A stretch of 42,379 bases of DNA from a virus: positions 1-42,379 of IMG/VR virus record IMGVR_UViG_3300024259_000006; one strand, written 5' to 3'. Under the pieces are notes generated by a model, which was not told the origin of the DNA, searched no databases, and saw nothing but the letters and a program-made list of their open reading frames with translations. Position 1 is the stretch's first letter. Every line of letters starts with the position of its first letter. The translations under genes and the position numbers were made by a program. Positions 7,106 through 14,127 of the stretch are shown in pieces.

Positions 7106-8023
7106 TTAAATACAATAATCATCCTGACAGGAACAGCTCTCCTTTCTTTTTCTAGCGTGAGTGATAGAGCTACAAAAGTCTGTGAGGAATTTCTTTAATG
7201 TAGTGCAACGTGCTTGAATATCTTTTGAAGGTTTTCTATAAGCATTAGTACCTAAGTAATTCCAAGTAAGCTTCCCTCCAGAGTTTGCCAGAATAACAAA
7301 AGCTTCTCCACTCTGTATAAGAAACTCCCAACCAACAAGATTCTCTGGATTCCAGTTATCCTCCACCTCATACTCAAGGACTTTATTATCCTTAATGGTG
7401 ATAGAGGAGAGTTTCTTTGCTTTCCATTGCTTGAACTCTGCGTTCGTACAACGTCCCCAGTAATTCCCTTTAATATGCACAAGATAAGGCGTACCCACAA
7501 TACTAACTCTCTGAGCATAGGGATCTTTTGTATACTCATGCTCCAACTTAAACCAATCCCCTAGCTTTGTATTCTCTAAGGTGCAAAGTTCCTCCCCTTC
7601 CATACTCTCTTCCCACTCCTTAATAGGAATCCAGGGATTCTCTTCCTCTTTATCAACTTCATCCTCCCCTACAACTCTACGGGGAGTGAAGTTATCTAGG
7701 TAGTATGTTCCAAAGGGAGCAGTACCTCCAGGATACTTAGTATCCCAGAATTTCTTAAACTTCTCAGGCTCATCAAAGAACATAGCTTGAGTACCTTCTC
7801 TAGCATAAGTAGTAGTTCCCTCTAAGATAACTCTAGTCCCAAGGGAAGCTTTAGCAAACTCTCTAGCTTCCCTTATAGTCTTAAATCCAAATAGCTTCCC
7901 AAATTTAGGAGTTGTCTCTCTTCCAATCTTATAACGTAAGGCATGGTCTTTCGTGATAGCTGAGGTATAACACTTCCCGCAAGAACAGTTAGTATGCTTC
8001 TTCACAACCTTATACACCTTCAT
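7106..8023 (-). CDS. hypothetical protein with cysteine clusters at both ends (305 aa)
   Basis: No family recognised. The N-terminus has NCSCGKCY (12-19) and the C-terminus SCSCQDDYC, which could combine to bind metal. The middle has a segment FKTIREAREFAKASLGTRV and several Trp-rich strands (WNPENLVGWEF), suggesting a mixed alpha/beta fold. The ATG at 8023 has GGAGAAG upstream. It lies between the Sak4-like ATPase block and the SSB-like gene, so a role in DNA metabolism is possible but not shown. Confidence 0.65.
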   Translation of the reverse strand: MKVYKVVKKHTNCSCGKCYTSAITKDHALRYKIGRETTPKFGKLFGFKTIREAREFAKASLGTRVILEGTTTYAREGTQAMFFDEPEKFKKFWDTKYPGGTAPFGTYYLDNFTPRRVVGEDEVDKEEENPWIPIKEWEESMEGEELCTLENTKLGDWFKLEHEYTKDPYAQRVSIVGTPYLVHIKGNYWGRCTNAEFKQWKAKKLSSITIKDNKVLEYEVEDNWNPENLVGWEFLIQSGEAFVILANSGGKLTWNYLGTNAYRKPSKDIQARCTTLKKFLTDFCSSITHARKRKESCSCQDDYCI

Positions 8024-8040
8024 TTTCTTCTCCTTTTCCT

Positions 8041-8307
8041 TTAGAAATGATAGTTAGGCTCAGATAGTCTACCCTCTACCCAATAGATAATGTCTTTCTC
8101 TACCTCAGAAATCTTTAGTCTATCCTTATACTCCGGCTTGATTTTAAGTTGATGAGCTAACTCCCTCTTAGCAACTTCCTTAGAGGAATGCTGCCAACAA
8201 GAAGCTACACTAGGCATATCACGACCATACTTCCCAATGAACTTCATCTTCTTATAAGGCTCTTTCTTCTTTGTTAGAATTTCAATAACATAGTATCTTG
8301 TACTCAT
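8041..8307 (-). CDS. hypothetical early protein (88 aa)
   Basis: No family recognised. Basic N-terminal half (ILTKKKEPYKKMKFIGKYGR) and an acidic tail. The ATG overlaps the TGA of the Sak4-like ATPase gene (ATGA), so it is translated with it. Confidence 0.65.
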   Translation of the reverse strand: MSTRYYVIEILTKKKEPYKKMKFIGKYGRDMPSVASCWQHSSKEVAKRELAHQLKIKPEYKDRLKISEVEKDIIYWVEGRLSEPNYHF

Positions 8308-9044
8308 ACTGAAGCCCTCACTTTCTCTAAAATCCTCTCAAAGCTAGCTTCCTCATAAGTATCCAAACACCCCCATCTACTCTTAGCGAAGTGTTTCTTA
8401 GCTGGAGTTGTCCTTACCTTATAAGACATAACTCCCTTCTCCTCTGTAGGCTCAAAGTGATATACTTCATCAAACCAGGAGAATAGCTCAGAAGGTGCAT
8501 TCTTCCCCGTAATTCTAGGGAGAAAATTAATACTCTTAGTTAGCTCATTCTGTAGAATCTGCTCATGTGCAGTAACATACACATTACAAGGGAGATTCTT
8601 GAACATAATAAGGAGTCTCTTCATTACAGCTATAAGCTCTTGGTAGTCAGGAAGAGTTGGTGCTCTTTTCTTCCTACCATTCTCCATAGAGGGGTTTAGC
8701 TTCTGGAGTTTCTCCATTATACTTAGCTCTAAGGCTGTAATAGAATCCAAGCATACAGAAGCAAAAGGGAGATCCTTAGCAAACTCTTGTAGCTTCTTCT
8801 CAAAGATATCCCAAGCACTATTTACTAACTTCCCTCCTTGAATCTGATCCCAAGCATCTTGGTATAAGTCAAACTCTATATCACACCCCCTAAGAGTAAT
8901 ATACCCACCATCAAAGTCAAAGAGATATCTTGGTGCTGGGAACTCTCTATAGAAGTATGTTTTTCCGCTTCCAGGTTGCCCCCATCCTAGGACTTTTAGC
9001 TTTAAGTCCTCTGGGTTAAGAGAAATATCTTTAAGATTTGGCAT
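8304..9044 (-). CDS. Sak4-like RecA-fold ATPase (246 aa)
   Basis: Phage nucleotide-binding protein of the AAA_24/Sak4 type, a minimal RecA-fold core. Walker A is GQPGSGKT (22-29). Walker B is ASVCLDSI, with D100. VYVTAHE near 150 matches the sensor strand typical of the family. Sak4 proteins load on single-stranded DNA and support annealing or strand exchange, usually with an SSB partner; a DUF669-like SSB candidate lies three genes downstream and a Cas4-like nuclease two genes upstream, making a coherent recombination set. A very strong ribosome site (GGAAGGAGGAG) precedes the ATG. Confidence 0.82.
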   Translation of the reverse strand: MPNLKDISLNPEDLKLKVLGWGQPGSGKTYFYREFPAPRYLFDFDGGYITLRGCDIEFDLYQDAWDQIQGGKLVNSAWDIFEKKLQEFAKDLPFASVCLDSITALELSIMEKLQKLNPSMENGRKKRAPTLPDYQELIAVMKRLLIMFKNLPCNVYVTAHEQILQNELTKSINFLPRITGKNAPSELFSWFDEVYHFEPTEEKGVMSYKVRTTPAKKHFAKSRWGCLDTYEEASFERILEKVRASV

Positions 9045-9204
9045 TCTTTTCTCCTCCTTCCAAGAGAGTAAGGGCTTTCTTTAGGCAAGAAGCACAGATA
9101 AAGAAGTCAATTTCTTCATCAAAAGTATGTGCGGAAGCTTCAAAAGCTACAATATTATCACTCTTTCCACATTCATCACAACCACAAGAGAATAATACTC
9201 TCAT
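9031..9204 (-). CDS. small zinc-ribbon protein (57 aa)
   Basis: Short ORF between the nuclease and Sak4-like genes. The protein begins MRVLFSCGCDECGKSDN and later has FICASC, giving two cysteine pairs suited to one zinc ion, then a Lys-rich end. Its ATG overlaps the TGA of the nuclease gene (ATGA at 9201-9204) and its end overlaps the start of the Sak4-like gene while containing that gene's ribosome site. This arrangement strongly favours a real coupled gene. Possibly a partner of the recombination proteins on either side. Confidence 0.7.
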   Translation of the reverse strand: MRVLFSCGCDECGKSDNIVAFEASAHTFDEEIDFFICASCLKKALTLLEGGEKNAKS

Positions 9205-10028
9205 ATCTCCACACTCTCCACATTAAAGTAAGCCTCTATAACATCCTCCGTAGCTCCGTGAATACAAAGCGGAGCATAAGGACAACCACCATAATCCTTA
9301 CACTTACTCTCATTCATGGGGAAGAAGTTATGTTCTATACATAGCTCAATAATATTAGTCCAGAAGTGAAAGTTCCTCACAAAGTCCTCATACTGATGTT
9401 GTGTTCTAGGACAATGTTGCCTCCTAAAGCGGTTTGTCTTTTTCTTCACATCTACTGCATTAATATAAACCCCAGCACACTCCCCGATAATCTCCTTAGC
9501 GGCAAAGGAATAAGAAGTCATCTGGATATTCGGGTTAAACTGTCTAAAGAAGAAGTCAGTAAGGGGCCAACTTGAAGTCTTATGATCCACAACATAAGTA
9601 AGATTCATCCACTCAACTATAAGGTCAATCTTCCCGGAGAGGAATCTCCCTTCCCCCATAGGAAGTAAGTAAGCTTTCTCTATATAAAGAATCTTATCCC
9701 AAGGATCGGCATTCTTGTAGTTCTGAATATATGCCCTAACTAACTCCCTCCCCTTCTCCTTAGTCCTAAGTTCATCCCTAGGGGAGTCTACATAAGAGTC
9801 AAAAGAAGCTATACATTCCTCCTCCTCTGCACCGGAGTAAAATAACTCCAGCCCTGTATGAAAGCAAGTCCCAAAAGCAAAGCATAGCTCACTCTTCTTA
9901 CTCTCTAAGTCAAGCATGTAGATGTAATACCCTTTCCTAGGACAAGTGAAAGCATCCAGGCAGGAAGGATCATATGTCCTCTCTAGGAAGTTCTCAGCTG
10001 CATGAGTTCTAAGAGTTTCTAGTTTCAT
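9201..10028 (-). CDS. PD-(D/E)XK nuclease, Cas4/RecB-like, with Fe-S cysteines (275 aa)
   Basis: Nuclease core: H57 in FGTCFHTGLE, D135 in SGKIDLIV, then VVDHKTSS with D148 and K150, and a downstream Gln (Q169) in NIQMTSYS, as in RecB/Cas4 exonucleases. C29 plus a C-terminal cluster (C243, C249, C255 in KCKDYGGCPYAPLC) match the four-cysteine iron-sulfur site of Cas4/AddB-type enzymes. Such phage enzymes are thought to resect DNA ends for recombination or genome processing. There are no cas genes nearby, so CRISPR adaptation is not implied. It is coupled by overlaps to both neighbours. Confidence 0.85.
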   Translation of the reverse strand: MKLETLRTHAAENFLERTYDPSCLDAFTCPRKGYYIYMLDLESKKSELCFAFGTCFHTGLELFYSGAEEEECIASFDSYVDSPRDELRTKEKGRELVRAYIQNYKNADPWDKILYIEKAYLLPMGEGRFLSGKIDLIVEWMNLTYVVDHKTSSWPLTDFFFRQFNPNIQMTSYSFAAKEIIGECAGVYINAVDVKKKTNRFRRQHCPRTQHQYEDFVRNFHFWTNIIELCIEHNFFPMNESKCKDYGGCPYAPLCIHGATEDVIEAYFNVESVEI

Positions 10029-10234
10029 ATCTCCACACTTTCTATCCTTTTCTTACCCTGCTTAGAGGAAGCTACCTTTTCCTTTAGCCCTTTTACGGAT
10101 ATCTTCTTCTTACTAACCTCCCCCTCCAGGGGAGTAGAGAGAGCCTTTAGTCTAGCTGGCCTAAGGAGAAGGACATACTTCTCTAACTCCTGCATGGAGA
10201 GTTTTGATATTTGAGTCTCATTCAGGAGGTTCAA
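10025..10234 (-). CDS. hypothetical basic early protein (69 aa)
   Basis: No family recognised. An N-terminal helical part (ISKLSMQELEKYVLLLRPAR) is followed by a Lys-rich tail, suggesting a nucleic acid contact or a SAP-like helix pair, though the latter is speculative. Overlaps the nuclease start by ATGA and the upstream gene by 17 bp. Confidence 0.6.
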   Translation of the reverse strand: MNLLNETQISKLSMQELEKYVLLLRPARLKALSTPLEGEVSKKKISVKGLKEKVASSKQGKKRIESVEI

Positions 10235-10403
10235 TATCCAACTCCTTAAAAGAATCCTCTAAGGAATCCAAGTCCCTAAGGAGTCTAGAGACCTTATTCT
10301 TCTTATCAAAACCATCTGCAGAGAGAGAAAGATGGTGCTTATCTACCTCTGTAGGGAATTGCTTAAGGAAGGAAGCTAATGCTCTAGAGAAATATTCACT
10401 CAC
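10218..10403 (-). CDS. hypothetical early protein (61 aa)
   Basis: No family recognised. Start chosen at the GTG at 10401-10403, which has AGGAGAG about 6 nt upstream and lies 8 bp inside the upstream gene's end; an ATG at 10448 would cause a longer overlap and lacks a good ribosome site. The sequence is charged and helical (VSRLLRDLDSLEDSFKELD). Confidence 0.6.
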   Translation of the reverse strand: MSEYFSRALASFLKQFPTEVDKHHLSLSADGFDKKNKVSRLLRDLDSLEDSFKELDIEPPE

Positions 10404-10788
10404 AAGTTTCTCTCCTGAAAGTATCTTTAAGTTGTAGGGAGATAGCATTCCAAAGAGCTATAGCTTCCTGCTTCCCCTTCCTGTTAGGAGTACTCCAATC
10501 ACAATTCATAGATTCCGTACAAGCTACCCAACGCCACTTATCTCCACCGCAGATAATTCCTCTAGCTCCACAAAAAGGACAATCTTCCAACTTTTCAGGA
10601 GCAGACATAAGAAGGGTAAGATCCTTTTCCCAATCTGTGTAATACCACTCTCTATTACTCTCTGTCCTAACTCTTTTAGAACCAGGAGGATCATACCCCT
10701 TAGACTTAACAACAATCCCAACTTCCCCATGTCCACAAAGAAACTCGCTTCCCCTTTTATCAATCTTTACATAATCACCAATTTTCAT
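10396..10788 (-). CDS. Lar-like zinc-ribbon protein (130 aa)
   Basis: The C-terminal half has the signature of the Lar (restriction alleviation) family: DCPFCGARG, then ACTESMNCDW, then EAIALWNAI. The family is named after Rac prophage Lar, which eases type I restriction, but most phage relatives are uncharacterised. The N-terminal 60 residues (GDYVKIDKRG, GIVVKSKGYD) look like a small beta-barrel domain; a similar arrangement appears in the protein at 11852-12310, so the two may be related. Start supported by the ATGA junction with the next gene. Confidence 0.7.
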   Translation of the reverse strand: MKIGDYVKIDKRGSEFLCGHGEVGIVVKSKGYDPPGSKRVRTESNREWYYTDWEKDLTLLMSAPEKLEDCPFCGARGIICGGDKWRWVACTESMNCDWSTPNRKGKQEAIALWNAISLQLKDTFRRETCE

Positions 10789-11225
10789 CCTTCTCTCCTT
10801 TCAAGTGGGAGTAATTCATCTGTTGGCACCTCACTCCAAGAATATTTCTTATAAAAATCAGGATTCTTATAGAGGAGATATGCTCTATGGTTTGAGTGGA
10901 TTCTCTTTTCCCCTACCCATAAGGGAGGGAACTCTGCGCCTAGCTTATACTCTACTGCTAGCTCATAGACTTCTTTCCAAATGTCAGAAGTAAGTCCTCT
11001 ATAGTCCGCTATAGCAGCAGAGGAAGCTACATAGTGAGACAGGGAAGCTTCGCAATTAATCCAAGAAACCATACAATCCCATTCATCCTCTAGGCAATTC
11101 ATTGTATAATTTCTTAAGATTCCATTCAACATAGAAAAAGAGGAATCCCTAACCTCAAGGAGAGTATCATCATCCAGGAGATTCAGGCTAGCTGAAAAGT
11201 TAGGAAAGGGGAGGAGAGTTATCAT
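10785..11225 (-). CDS. putative DNA glycosylase/endonuclease V-like family protein (146 aa)
   Basis: Start at the ATG at 11223-11225, overlapping the upstream TGA (ATGA) with a GGGGG ribosome site. The N-terminus LLPFPNFSASLNLLDDDTL, the middle W/RG region, and the C-terminal PPLWVGEKRIHSNHRAYLL with NPDFYKKYSW match a widespread actinobacterial and phage family (LPYPDF... P-x-WLGD-x3-H-x-SHRAxLL-x-K-x-P-x-Y) sometimes annotated as MSMEG_6728-like or pyrimidine dimer glycosylase-like. Enzymatic function of that family is not settled. DNA repair or base removal is the most likely theme. Confidence 0.5.
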   Translation of the reverse strand: MITLLPFPNFSASLNLLDDDTLLEVRDSSFSMLNGILRNYTMNCLEDEWDCMVSWINCEASLSHYVASSAAIADYRGLTSDIWKEVYELAVEYKLGAEFPPLWVGEKRIHSNHRAYLLYKNPDFYKKYSWSEVPTDELLPLERREG

Positions 11226-11785
11226 GTTTTTTCCCCCAATACAATATCCGCCCACTCTATATGCCCAAGGAGGAAGTTCTCTAACCTATGAAACTCCTCA
11301 TTCTCAATATACTTTTCTTCAATGGAAGGGCTTTCAGAAGGCTCATATCTTTGTCGGAACTTAATAGTAGCATGCCCCTTTCCATACTGCAAGTTCCAAT
11401 ACTTATTCCAGCCCCAAACATCAGCAAGCCTAGTACCCCCAAACTCTGCCATAAAGCAAAACTGCTCGGAGAAGTCCTCTACATACCTAGGATCATCTTC
11501 CTCAAAGTAAAGATCATCAATTGCCCAAGCACACATAGTACAGTCAATCATACAATGTGGACAACCGAAAGGAATATTAATCTCTATAGTATTATACTCC
11601 TTATACTTTGCTACTTTCAAGGAGCTAATACAAGGAATATCAAAGAAAAAGTAACTCCTCATGGACATTTTCCTTAGTCCTCTAATGATAGCTAGGAGAT
11701 TAGTATTCCTCTCCTTGATTTGCTCCGCATCCTCTACGGAAGTCTCTACTTGCTCTAAGATATCCTTTTCCATCCCTGTTAGCAT
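11222..11785 (-). CDS. hypothetical protein with CxxC pair (187 aa)
   Basis: No family recognised. Contains CPHCMIDCTMC in the middle, a tight four-cysteine cluster that could bind zinc or an iron-sulfur centre. The N-terminal 40 residues are probably coiled coil (ILEQVETSVEDAEQIKERNT). The ATG at 11785 has AAGGA about 8 nt upstream. Its end overlaps the next gene by ATGA. Confidence 0.65.
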   Translation of the reverse strand: MLTGMEKDILEQVETSVEDAEQIKERNTNLLAIIRGLRKMSMRSYFFFDIPCISSLKVAKYKEYNTIEINIPFGCPHCMIDCTMCAWAIDDLYFEEDDPRYVEDFSEQFCFMAEFGGTRLADVWGWNKYWNLQYGKGHATIKFRQRYEPSESPSIEEKYIENEEFHRLENFLLGHIEWADIVLGEKT

Positions 11786-11851
11786 CTTAGAATCCTTTCC
11801 AAAAAGTAAAGTCTACCATCTCGAAGTCTGGAGTGAGGAAGCTAGCAAGAG

Positions 11852-12310
11852 CTAAGAGGAAGGACATTCTTTCCCTTTCTTAATCCAGGAAGCTACCTTA
11901 TTCCAGATAAAAATAGCATCCTCTTCCGTAGCTCTCCTAGGAGCAGAGAAATCACAAGAGTTATCATCACAAACAATTCTAAAAGAACCAGAACAAGAGA
12001 GGAAATAATTACTCCCGCAGATAGGACAAGCTACTACCTCTAACTTCTTCCTATAATGCAACTTGAGTCTCTTAGGATAGCATCCTACGTTAGTTCCTGT
12101 AATCTTCCTAAACCAGATAAGAGTTTCCTCATGATCAGTAGAGGTATCAATACCATAAACAATCCCATACGCTCCGAAGTCAGGGTAATTCTCATCAACA
12201 CACTCAACAACATCCCCAATCTTAAATTCCATTTCTTTCTCCTTTTCCTTTTTCCCACAAAACTTACAATAACCATAATCATCAAAAGTAGAGCATTCAC
12301 AATGTAACAT
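11852..12310 (-). CDS. Lar-like protein with extra N-terminal zinc ribbon (152 aa)
   Basis: The C-terminal part has VACPICGSNY, then IVCDDNSCDFSAP, then EEDAIFIWNK, the Lar-like pattern. The middle (FKIGDVVECV, GAYGIVYGID) resembles the small barrel of the protein at 10396-10788. The first 26 residues add a separate Cys cluster (HCECSTFDDYGYCKFCGKK). An internal ATG at 12232 has a much better ribosome site (AAGGAGAAAG), so a shorter 126-aa product may also or instead be made. Confidence 0.65.
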   Translation of the reverse strand: MLHCECSTFDDYGYCKFCGKKEKEKEMEFKIGDVVECVDENYPDFGAYGIVYGIDTSTDHEETLIWFRKITGTNVGCYPKRLKLHYRKKLEVVACPICGSNYFLSCSGSFRIVCDDNSCDFSAPRRATEEDAIFIWNKVASWIKKGKECPSS

Positions 12311-12311
12311 T

Positions 12312-12686
12312 CTAAATCTCTGCTGAAAGTATCTCTTTTTTCTTCCCTTTCCCTACCTTATGCAGCTTAGTAGAGAACTTCTCTTGACAAGAGAGACAGT
12401 AACCCCCGGCGCATAGTCTCATGTTATGATGACAAGAAGGACAAAGCGGTGAGTCATCAAACGGTAGGACAACATTCTCCCTTATAAAGAGAGTCTTATC
12501 CATAAAAGGAAAATACCAGGGGCCGGTATAGCATTCTGTTGTCTTGAAGCGGAAAGCCTTTAACTTAACCCCGCCCCGTAAGAGAGAAAGTGCATCCTCT
12601 TTACTAAAATCCCCTATAAAGCTATACGCATTCTCCGTTTTACAGGAGGGCGCATCTTCCAGGGAGAAAAGCATTCCTTGTGGCAT
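12312..12686 (-). CDS. hypothetical protein with C-terminal zinc ribbon (124 aa)
   Basis: No family recognised. The C-terminal part CPSCHHNMRLCAGGYCLSCQE carries four to five cysteines in zinc-ribbon spacing, followed by a Lys-rich tail. The N-terminal part is unrecognised. Ribosome site AAGGAAAAGG precedes the ATG. Upstream lies a short repeated leader element containing CGCTACGCTC. Confidence 0.65.
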   Translation of the reverse strand: MPQGMLFSLEDAPSCKTENAYSFIGDFSKEDALSLLRGGVKLKAFRFKTTECYTGPWYFPFMDKTLFIRENVVLPFDDSPLCPSCHHNMRLCAGGYCLSCQEKFSTKLHKVGKGKKKEILSAEI

Positions 12687-12709
12687 TTCCTTTTCCTTTC
12701 CCTTAGTCC

Positions 12710-12723
12710 GAGCGTAGCGAGGC
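12710..12723 (-). repeat. short repeated leader element, copy 1 (GAGCGTAGCGA core)
   Basis: GAGCGTAGCGA occurs at 12710-12720 and again at 12955-12965, each time just upstream (leftward sense) of a ribosome site and an ATG. The flanks are similar (TTAGT before, GC after). Copies could be an mRNA element for processing or translation control, or a small mobile repeat. Confidence 0.6.
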
Positions 12724-12741
12724 GAGTTGAGTACTCTCTTC

Positions 12742-12936
12742 TTAGGACTTCTTTGCTAGCTTCTTCTCAATATCCAAGTTATCCCATAGGACTTTTTGTT
12801 CTCCTTCTTGGGATAGCTCTATGGCGATAATCATGTCTCTATTTAGACTAAATCTCCGCATTTCCGCCTTGGTGAGAAACATATGTAATCGCCAGATATC
12901 CCCAGCAAACCAAAGTACTTGGAATAGTTTAGGCAT
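12742..12936 (-). CDS. hypothetical early protein (64 aa)
   Basis: No family recognised; aromatic N-terminus (MPKLFQVLWFAGDIWRLHMF) and charged C-terminus. A clear GAGGAGAAGG ribosome site precedes the ATG, and a second copy of the CGCTACGCTC leader repeat lies just upstream. Confidence 0.6.
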   Translation of the reverse strand: MPKLFQVLWFAGDIWRLHMFLTKAEMRRFSLNRDMIIAIELSQEGEQKVLWDNLDIEKKLAKKS

Positions 12937-12954
12937 TTCCTTCTCCTCTTTAGT

Positions 12955-12968
12955 GAGCGTAGCGAAGC
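12955..12968 (-). repeat. short repeated leader element, copy 2
   Basis: Second copy of GAGCGTAGCGA, between the 121-aa and 64-aa genes, in the same relation to the following start codon as copy 1. Confidence 0.6.
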
Positions 12969-12980
12969 CTAGGGGACTAC

Positions 12981-13346
12981 TTAGCTAACTTTACTCTTTA
13001 CTAACTCTTGCAGACATTCATGCATAATATCAATATCCCCGCAGTCTTTCCAATCTTCCCCGACAAAACCCCAACAAGAGGAAACATATTCCCATTGACC
13101 GCAAGAAGTACATTTAATTTCCCCAACAATACCCCAAACTCCCTCTCGTGCTATTCTATCCACTTCAAGTCTTTCTTGCCTTTTCAACTCCTCTTCGGGA
13201 ATTTCAGGATTTACTTCGGGATTATACATATCCCCAAGAAGATACTCCAAATCAACATTTTCATCCGGCAGAACTCTTATCCTAAGAAGTCCTTTTTTAA
13301 CCGCATCCTGAAAGGCATTCTTAACTTCCTGATTAGACATACTCAT
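12981..13346 (-). CDS. hypothetical protein, first large gene of the early operon (121 aa)
   Basis: The C-terminal half (GVWGIVGEIKC, SCWGFVGEDWKDCG, IMHECLQEL) matches a motif seen in many uncharacterised phage proteins (YGIVGE ... WGFVGxD ... D-x-M-x-E-x-L). The N-terminus is helical. GGAGG about 7 nt before the ATG supports the start. As the first substantial gene after the main leftward promoter it is likely made very early and abundantly. Confidence 0.7.
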   Translation of the reverse strand: MSMSNQEVKNAFQDAVKKGLLRIRVLPDENVDLEYLLGDMYNPEVNPEIPEEELKRQERLEVDRIAREGVWGIVGEIKCTSCGQWEYVSSCWGFVGEDWKDCGDIDIMHECLQELVKSKVS

Positions 13347-13360
13347 CTTACTTCCTCCAG

Positions 13361-13453
13361 CTAAAAAGAAAGGGTTGCTAGCTTTTTTCTCTTTGGACTT
13401 CTAAAGCTTTGCGCAAGGGCTTGTTTTTTGGGGCCTCCTTGAAAAAGAGCCAT
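13361..13453 (-). CDS. possible 30-aa basic leader peptide
   Basis: A short ORF in the early mRNA leader: MALFQGGPKKQALAQSFRSP followed by KRKKLATLSF. AAGGGAG lies close (3-4 nt) to its ATG and the stop sits immediately before the ribosome site of the 121-aa gene. It could be a small basic protein or a leader that tunes translation of the operon. Only ORF structure and position support it. Confidence 0.35.
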   Translation of the reverse strand: MALFQGGPKKQALAQSFRSPKRKKLATLSF

Positions 13454-13529
13454 TTTCTCCCTTGGTTATTCAGTGAAGTTATTTTATTTGAGGAAACCAA
13501 CCCCCTTGAGGAATCCGGCATCTACCCCT

Positions 13530-13558
13530 ATGATACACGACGGAACCGCACTTGTCAA
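13530..13558 (-). promoter_or_regulatory. sigma70 promoter of the leftward early operon
   Basis: Reading leftward: TTGACA (13553-13558), 17-bp spacer, TATCAT (13530-13535). The -35 is perfect and the -10 has 5 of 6 consensus bases. Transcription would start near 13523 and run about 13.5 kb through the junction to the terminator at 41623-41660. Confidence 0.88.
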
Positions 13559-13579
13559 GCGAAAATCCTCAAATTTTCT

Positions 13580-13590
13580 TGAAAAACCAG
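13580..13590 (+). repeat. iteron-like repeat 1 (TGAAAAACCAG)
   Basis: First of three exact 11-bp copies in the control region. Copies 1 and 3 share a longer match: TTGAAAAACCAGAATTCTCA here and CTGAAAAACCAGAATTTTCA at copy 3. Confidence 0.7.
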
Positions 13591-13774
13591 AATTCTCACA
13601 TAACAACGTAACCCCCTGCTATCACACAACATAAGGGGGGTAATTACCAAAAAAAGGGGGGGTAGCCTTAGAGAGAGTCTCTTGGCATGAAACCGGCTTA
13701 GCGCATACGATAACATACTTATATATATATTTATATATATGTTATATTTAATATGTAGGATATCCCTACACTAA

Positions 13775-13797
13775 AATGTGAGACTTATCCTCACATT
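13775..13797. repeat. perfect inverted repeat AATGTGAG/CTCACATT
   Basis: Two 8-bp arms around a 7-base centre. Beside it (13754-13770) is another inverted repeat, TGTAGG/CCTACA. There is no T-run, so a protein-binding site is more likely than a terminator. Confidence 0.6.
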
Positions 13798-13856
13798 CCC
13801 CTACCCCCTATAGGGGATCGAGTATAGGGACACATACCAGAGACCCCCCTAAAAAC

Positions 13857-13867
13857 TGAAAAACCAG
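13857..13867 (+). repeat. iteron-like repeat 2 (TGAAAAACCAG)
   Basis: Second exact 11-bp copy, same orientation as the others. Confidence 0.7.
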
Positions 13868-13934
13868 CCTTTTTCGCGTCATAACCCCTACACCTACCCC
13901 AACATACGACAAAAAATGGTTATTCATTTTTCAC

Positions 13935-13945
13935 TGAAAAACCAG
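13935..13945 (+). repeat. iteron-like repeat 3 (TGAAAAACCAG)
   Basis: Third exact 11-bp copy, followed by AATTTTCA as in copy 1 (one base different). Confidence 0.7.
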
Positions 13946-14101
13946 AATTTTCAATAGAACCCCTTGTCATAAGCTTCCCGCTACCTTAGTGTTATGACTA
14001 GAGAAAGAATCCTCAGAAAATGGCCTTTTTTTCGGCCAAAAAGAACAACCGTGATTAATGTGCCATTTGAGACTACGTTTGTAAAGAAACTGACCAGGGG
14101 A

Positions 14102-14127
14102 AATCCCCTATGCTCGGTTAGGGGATT
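14102..14127. repeat. perfect inverted repeat AATCCCCTA/TAGGGGATT
   Basis: Two 9-bp arms around an 8-base centre in the control region. No T-run on either side, so not a standard terminator; operator or origin structure possible. Confidence 0.55.

Noticed and set aside
9201-10028. Cas4-like gene as part of a CRISPR system
   Set aside because: No repeat-spacer array and no other cas-like genes in the window; Cas4/RecB-like nucleases are common in phage recombination cassettes.
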